Source: Halanaerobium sp046541575 (GTDB lineage Bacteria; Bacillota; Halanaerobiia; Halanaerobiales; Halanaerobiaceae). Taken from it: a DNA stretch of 15,221 nucleotides. Under the pieces are notes generated by a model, which was not told the DNA's origin, searched no databases, and was given only the letters and a program-made list of their open reading frames with translations. Shown here in pieces: positions 13,974 through 15,221 of the stretch (its first letter is position 1; every line of letters begins with the position of its first letter). The stretch lies in assembly GCA_046541575.1 (NCBI GenBank), contig JBKHDA010000047.1, positions 1 to 15,221 on the forward strand, read 5' to 3'. Both the position numbers and the translations under genes were made by a program.

Positions 13974-15041
13974 ATGTTTAAAGAGCGATTTTTTAAAATT
14001 GGTCATGGAATTATTATTTTACTTGTTATAATATTTTTGTCAGGTCAGATACCATATTTTACGGCTCCTTTAACTGCCGTGCTTAGTTTTGTTCTGCTGC
14101 CGCTGTTATTTAGCACCTTTTTATATTATTTAATGAGACCTCTTGTTAGGTTTTTGCATAAGTGGATAAAAAATAAAGCTTTATCAATTGTGATTTCTTT
14201 TTTGGTTGTAATTGCTATTCTAGCGATAGTATTTTATTTTGGCGGCAGTATTATTTATGAACAGAGTAAAGAATTGAGTCAGAATTTAAGAGGAAATTAT
14301 AATTATATTTACAATTTCATTTTAACAATAATTGAGCGATTAAGAGAATCTGTAAACTTTGATCAGGGAATTTTAGAAGAGCTGAATGTAAGAGAAAGAT
14401 TATTATCATATGCGGATGATCTGGCTCAGAGAGTTTCGTCATATAATTATATGGGAATCTTTAGTTCAATAACTAATTTTGGTTTAATAATTATTTTGAT
14501 TCCCTTTGTTCTCTTTTATTTGCTTAAAGATGATCAAAAAATATTTGAGAATATGATGGTAATTGTTCCAGAAGATAAAAAACGGAGTATAGAAAAATTG
14601 GCGGTAGAAATTGATCAGCTTTTATCAACCTTTATTAGTTCTCAGCTGGTTGTAGCTTTTTTTCTGGGTTTAGTAATGTTTATTGGATTTTTAATAATTG
14701 GTCTACCCAATGCGGTTGCTCTTTCTGTTATTGCAATGATAACTTCTCTCATTCCAATAATCGGGCCATTTTTTGGCAGTCTTCCTGCAGTTTTTGTTGC
14801 TGTTACTAAAAGCTGGTTTTTATTTTTGGGGGTAATGGTAATTATTCTGATTGCTCAGTATTTAGAGGGTAATGTAATCAGACCTCTAGTCCAGGGCAGA
14901 AGACTAGAAATCCATCCAATTATAGTATTATTTGTAGTTTTATCAGGTGTATATTTATTTGGTTTTATTGGTGCTTTAACGGCTGTTCCGTTATATGTGG
15001 TTTTGAGATTGATTTTTAGAAAAAAATATATAGATAAGTAA
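13974..15041 (+). CDS. AI-2E / PerM-family membrane transporter
   Basis: This 355-residue polytopic protein has the pattern of the AI-2E exporter-like family (YtvI, PerM, TqsA): about three N-terminal membrane helices (roughly 10-28, 33-55 and 70-95), a large soluble region (about 96-165), and then five more helices. Family signatures are LIPIIGPFFGSLPA (259-272) and EGNVIRPLVQGRRLEIHP (298-315). Members include proposed autoinducer-2 exporters and Na+/H+-linked transporters; the substrate here is unknown. A TTG at 13953 is in frame, but ATG 13974 is preferred because AGGAGAG (13961-13967) lies 6 bases ahead. A very long hairpin terminator follows. Confidence 0.88.
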   Translation: MFKERFFKIGHGIIILLVIIFLSGQIPYFTAPLTAVLSFVLLPLLFSTFLYYLMRPLVRFLHKWIKNKALSIVISFLVVIAILAIVFYFGGSIIYEQSKELSQNLRGNYNYIYNFILTIIERLRESVNFDQGILEELNVRERLLSYADDLAQRVSSYNYMGIFSSITNFGLIIILIPFVLFYLLKDDQKIFENMMVIVPEDKKRSIEKLAVEIDQLLSTFISSQLVVAFFLGLVMFIGFLIIGLPNAVALSVIAMITSLIPIIGPFFGSLPAVFVAVTKSWFLFLGVMVIILIAQYLEGNVIRPLVQGRRLEIHPIIVLFVVLSGVYLFGFIGALTAVPLYVVLRLIFRKKYIDK

Positions 15042-15049
15042 TTGGTGAA

Positions 15050-15097
15050 GGTACCGGGTACCTGGAATTTTTTTCCAGGTACCCGGTACCATTTTTT
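15050..15097 (+). terminator. long perfect inverted repeat acting as terminator
   Basis: An 18-base-pair perfect stem (15050-15067 with 15073-15090) closes a TTTTT loop and is followed by A and six T. Each arm carries two GGTACC palindromes one base apart. It is well placed to terminate the transporter transcript, but its length and internal palindromes suggest a dispersed repeat element that has been co-opted. Confidence 0.75.
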
Positions 15098-15131
15098 ATA
15101 TGTAAATTTAATTACTTTTTCAGCTAAAACC

Positions 15132-15160
15132 TTGACTAAAGTTGAGTAATGTAGTAGGAT
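15132..15160 (+). promoter_or_regulatory. promoter with tandem heptad operator for the next gene
   Basis: TTGACT (15132-15137) and TAGGAT (15155-15160) with a 17-base spacer form a plausible sigma-A promoter. Over the -35 region, CTTGACT (15131-15137) and GTTGAGT (15141-15147) repeat with a 10-base period. This resembles a degenerate CtsR heat-shock operator in reverse orientation (11 of 14 positions). The operator assignment is inference. Confidence 0.4.
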
Positions 15161-15213
15161 ATAACTAGTAGAATGTTGAGCAGATAACTTTAATAAAGGA
15201 GATGACATAGATT

Positions 15214-15221
15214 ATGGATAA
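15214..15221 (+). CDS. start of a gene running off the window
   Basis: Only ATG GAT AA is visible (Met, Asp, then Asn or Lys). AAAGGAG at 15195-15201 is a good Shine-Dalgarno, though 12 bases is a long spacing. An earlier ATG at 15202 is closed by TAG two codons later. The product cannot be identified from the sequence present. Confidence 0.4.

Noticed and set aside
14855..15208. 117-codon minus-strand open frame
   Set aside because: It runs antisense through the transporter gene and across the long inverted repeat; its product has no family pattern.
1..15221. CRISPR array, tRNA, rRNA, transposase or phage genes
   Set aside because: No regularly spaced repeats, cloverleaf-like segments, rRNA motifs or mobile-element proteins were seen on either strand.

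Overview
The window reads as a chromosomal segment of a low-GC, strictly anaerobic, fermentative Firmicute. Codon choice is A/T-rich, Shine-Dalgarno sequences are strong (AGGAGG-type), ferredoxin-linked oxoacid oxidation is present, and the decarboxylase is sodium-pumping. The overall flavour resembles Halanaerobiales, but that placement is an impression from gene content and base composition, not a tested assignment. All genes lie on the + strand.

Layout. 1-2370 holds unrelated small genes: the tail of a YbjQ/UPF0145-type protein, a small four-helix membrane protein preceded by a possible 13-codon leader peptide, a P-loop kinase-like protein whose Walker A lacks the usual lysine, and a D-2-hydroxyacid dehydrogenase. 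Two hairpin terminators fall in this part. 2526-8801 is a long same-strand run: fdhD, the B12-binding small subunit of methylmalonyl-CoA mutase (mcmA2-type), its G-protein chaperone meaB, methylmalonyl-CoA epimerase, and the complete sodium-pumping methylmalonyl-CoA decarboxylase mmdA-mmdD-mmdC-mmdB. It ends at a hairpin at 8843-8871. 9043-13482 is a second, translationally coupled run: korD-korA-korB-korC (2-oxoacid:ferredoxin oxidoreductase) and then the large catalytic subunit of methylmalonyl-CoA mutase. It ends at a strong terminator at 13491-13521. 13617-15041 carries a ComFB-family protein and an AI-2E/PerM-family membrane protein. These are followed by an unusually long perfect inverted repeat and the promoter and start of a further gene that runs off the window.

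How the genes fit together. The central 11 kb spells out one continuous path: 2-oxoglutarate + CoA + oxidised ferredoxin -> succinyl-CoA (KorDABC) -> (R)-methylmalonyl-CoA (split mutase, kept active by MeaB) -> (S)-methylmalonyl-CoA (epimerase) -> propionyl-CoA + CO2 with Na+ export (MmdABCD). It would yield reduced ferredoxin, propionyl-CoA and a sodium gradient from 2-oxoglutarate, hence potentially from glutamate or other amino acids. The mutase is split over two adjacent operons, about 8 kb apart, which physically ties the Kor operon to the Mmd operon. The CoA-transferase or kinase that would release propionate, and any biotin carboxylase, are not in the window. The individual families are well known. 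The arrangement, and the meaB reading frame that lacks any ATG/GTG/TTG start ahead of its conserved N-terminus, are the most unusual things seen.
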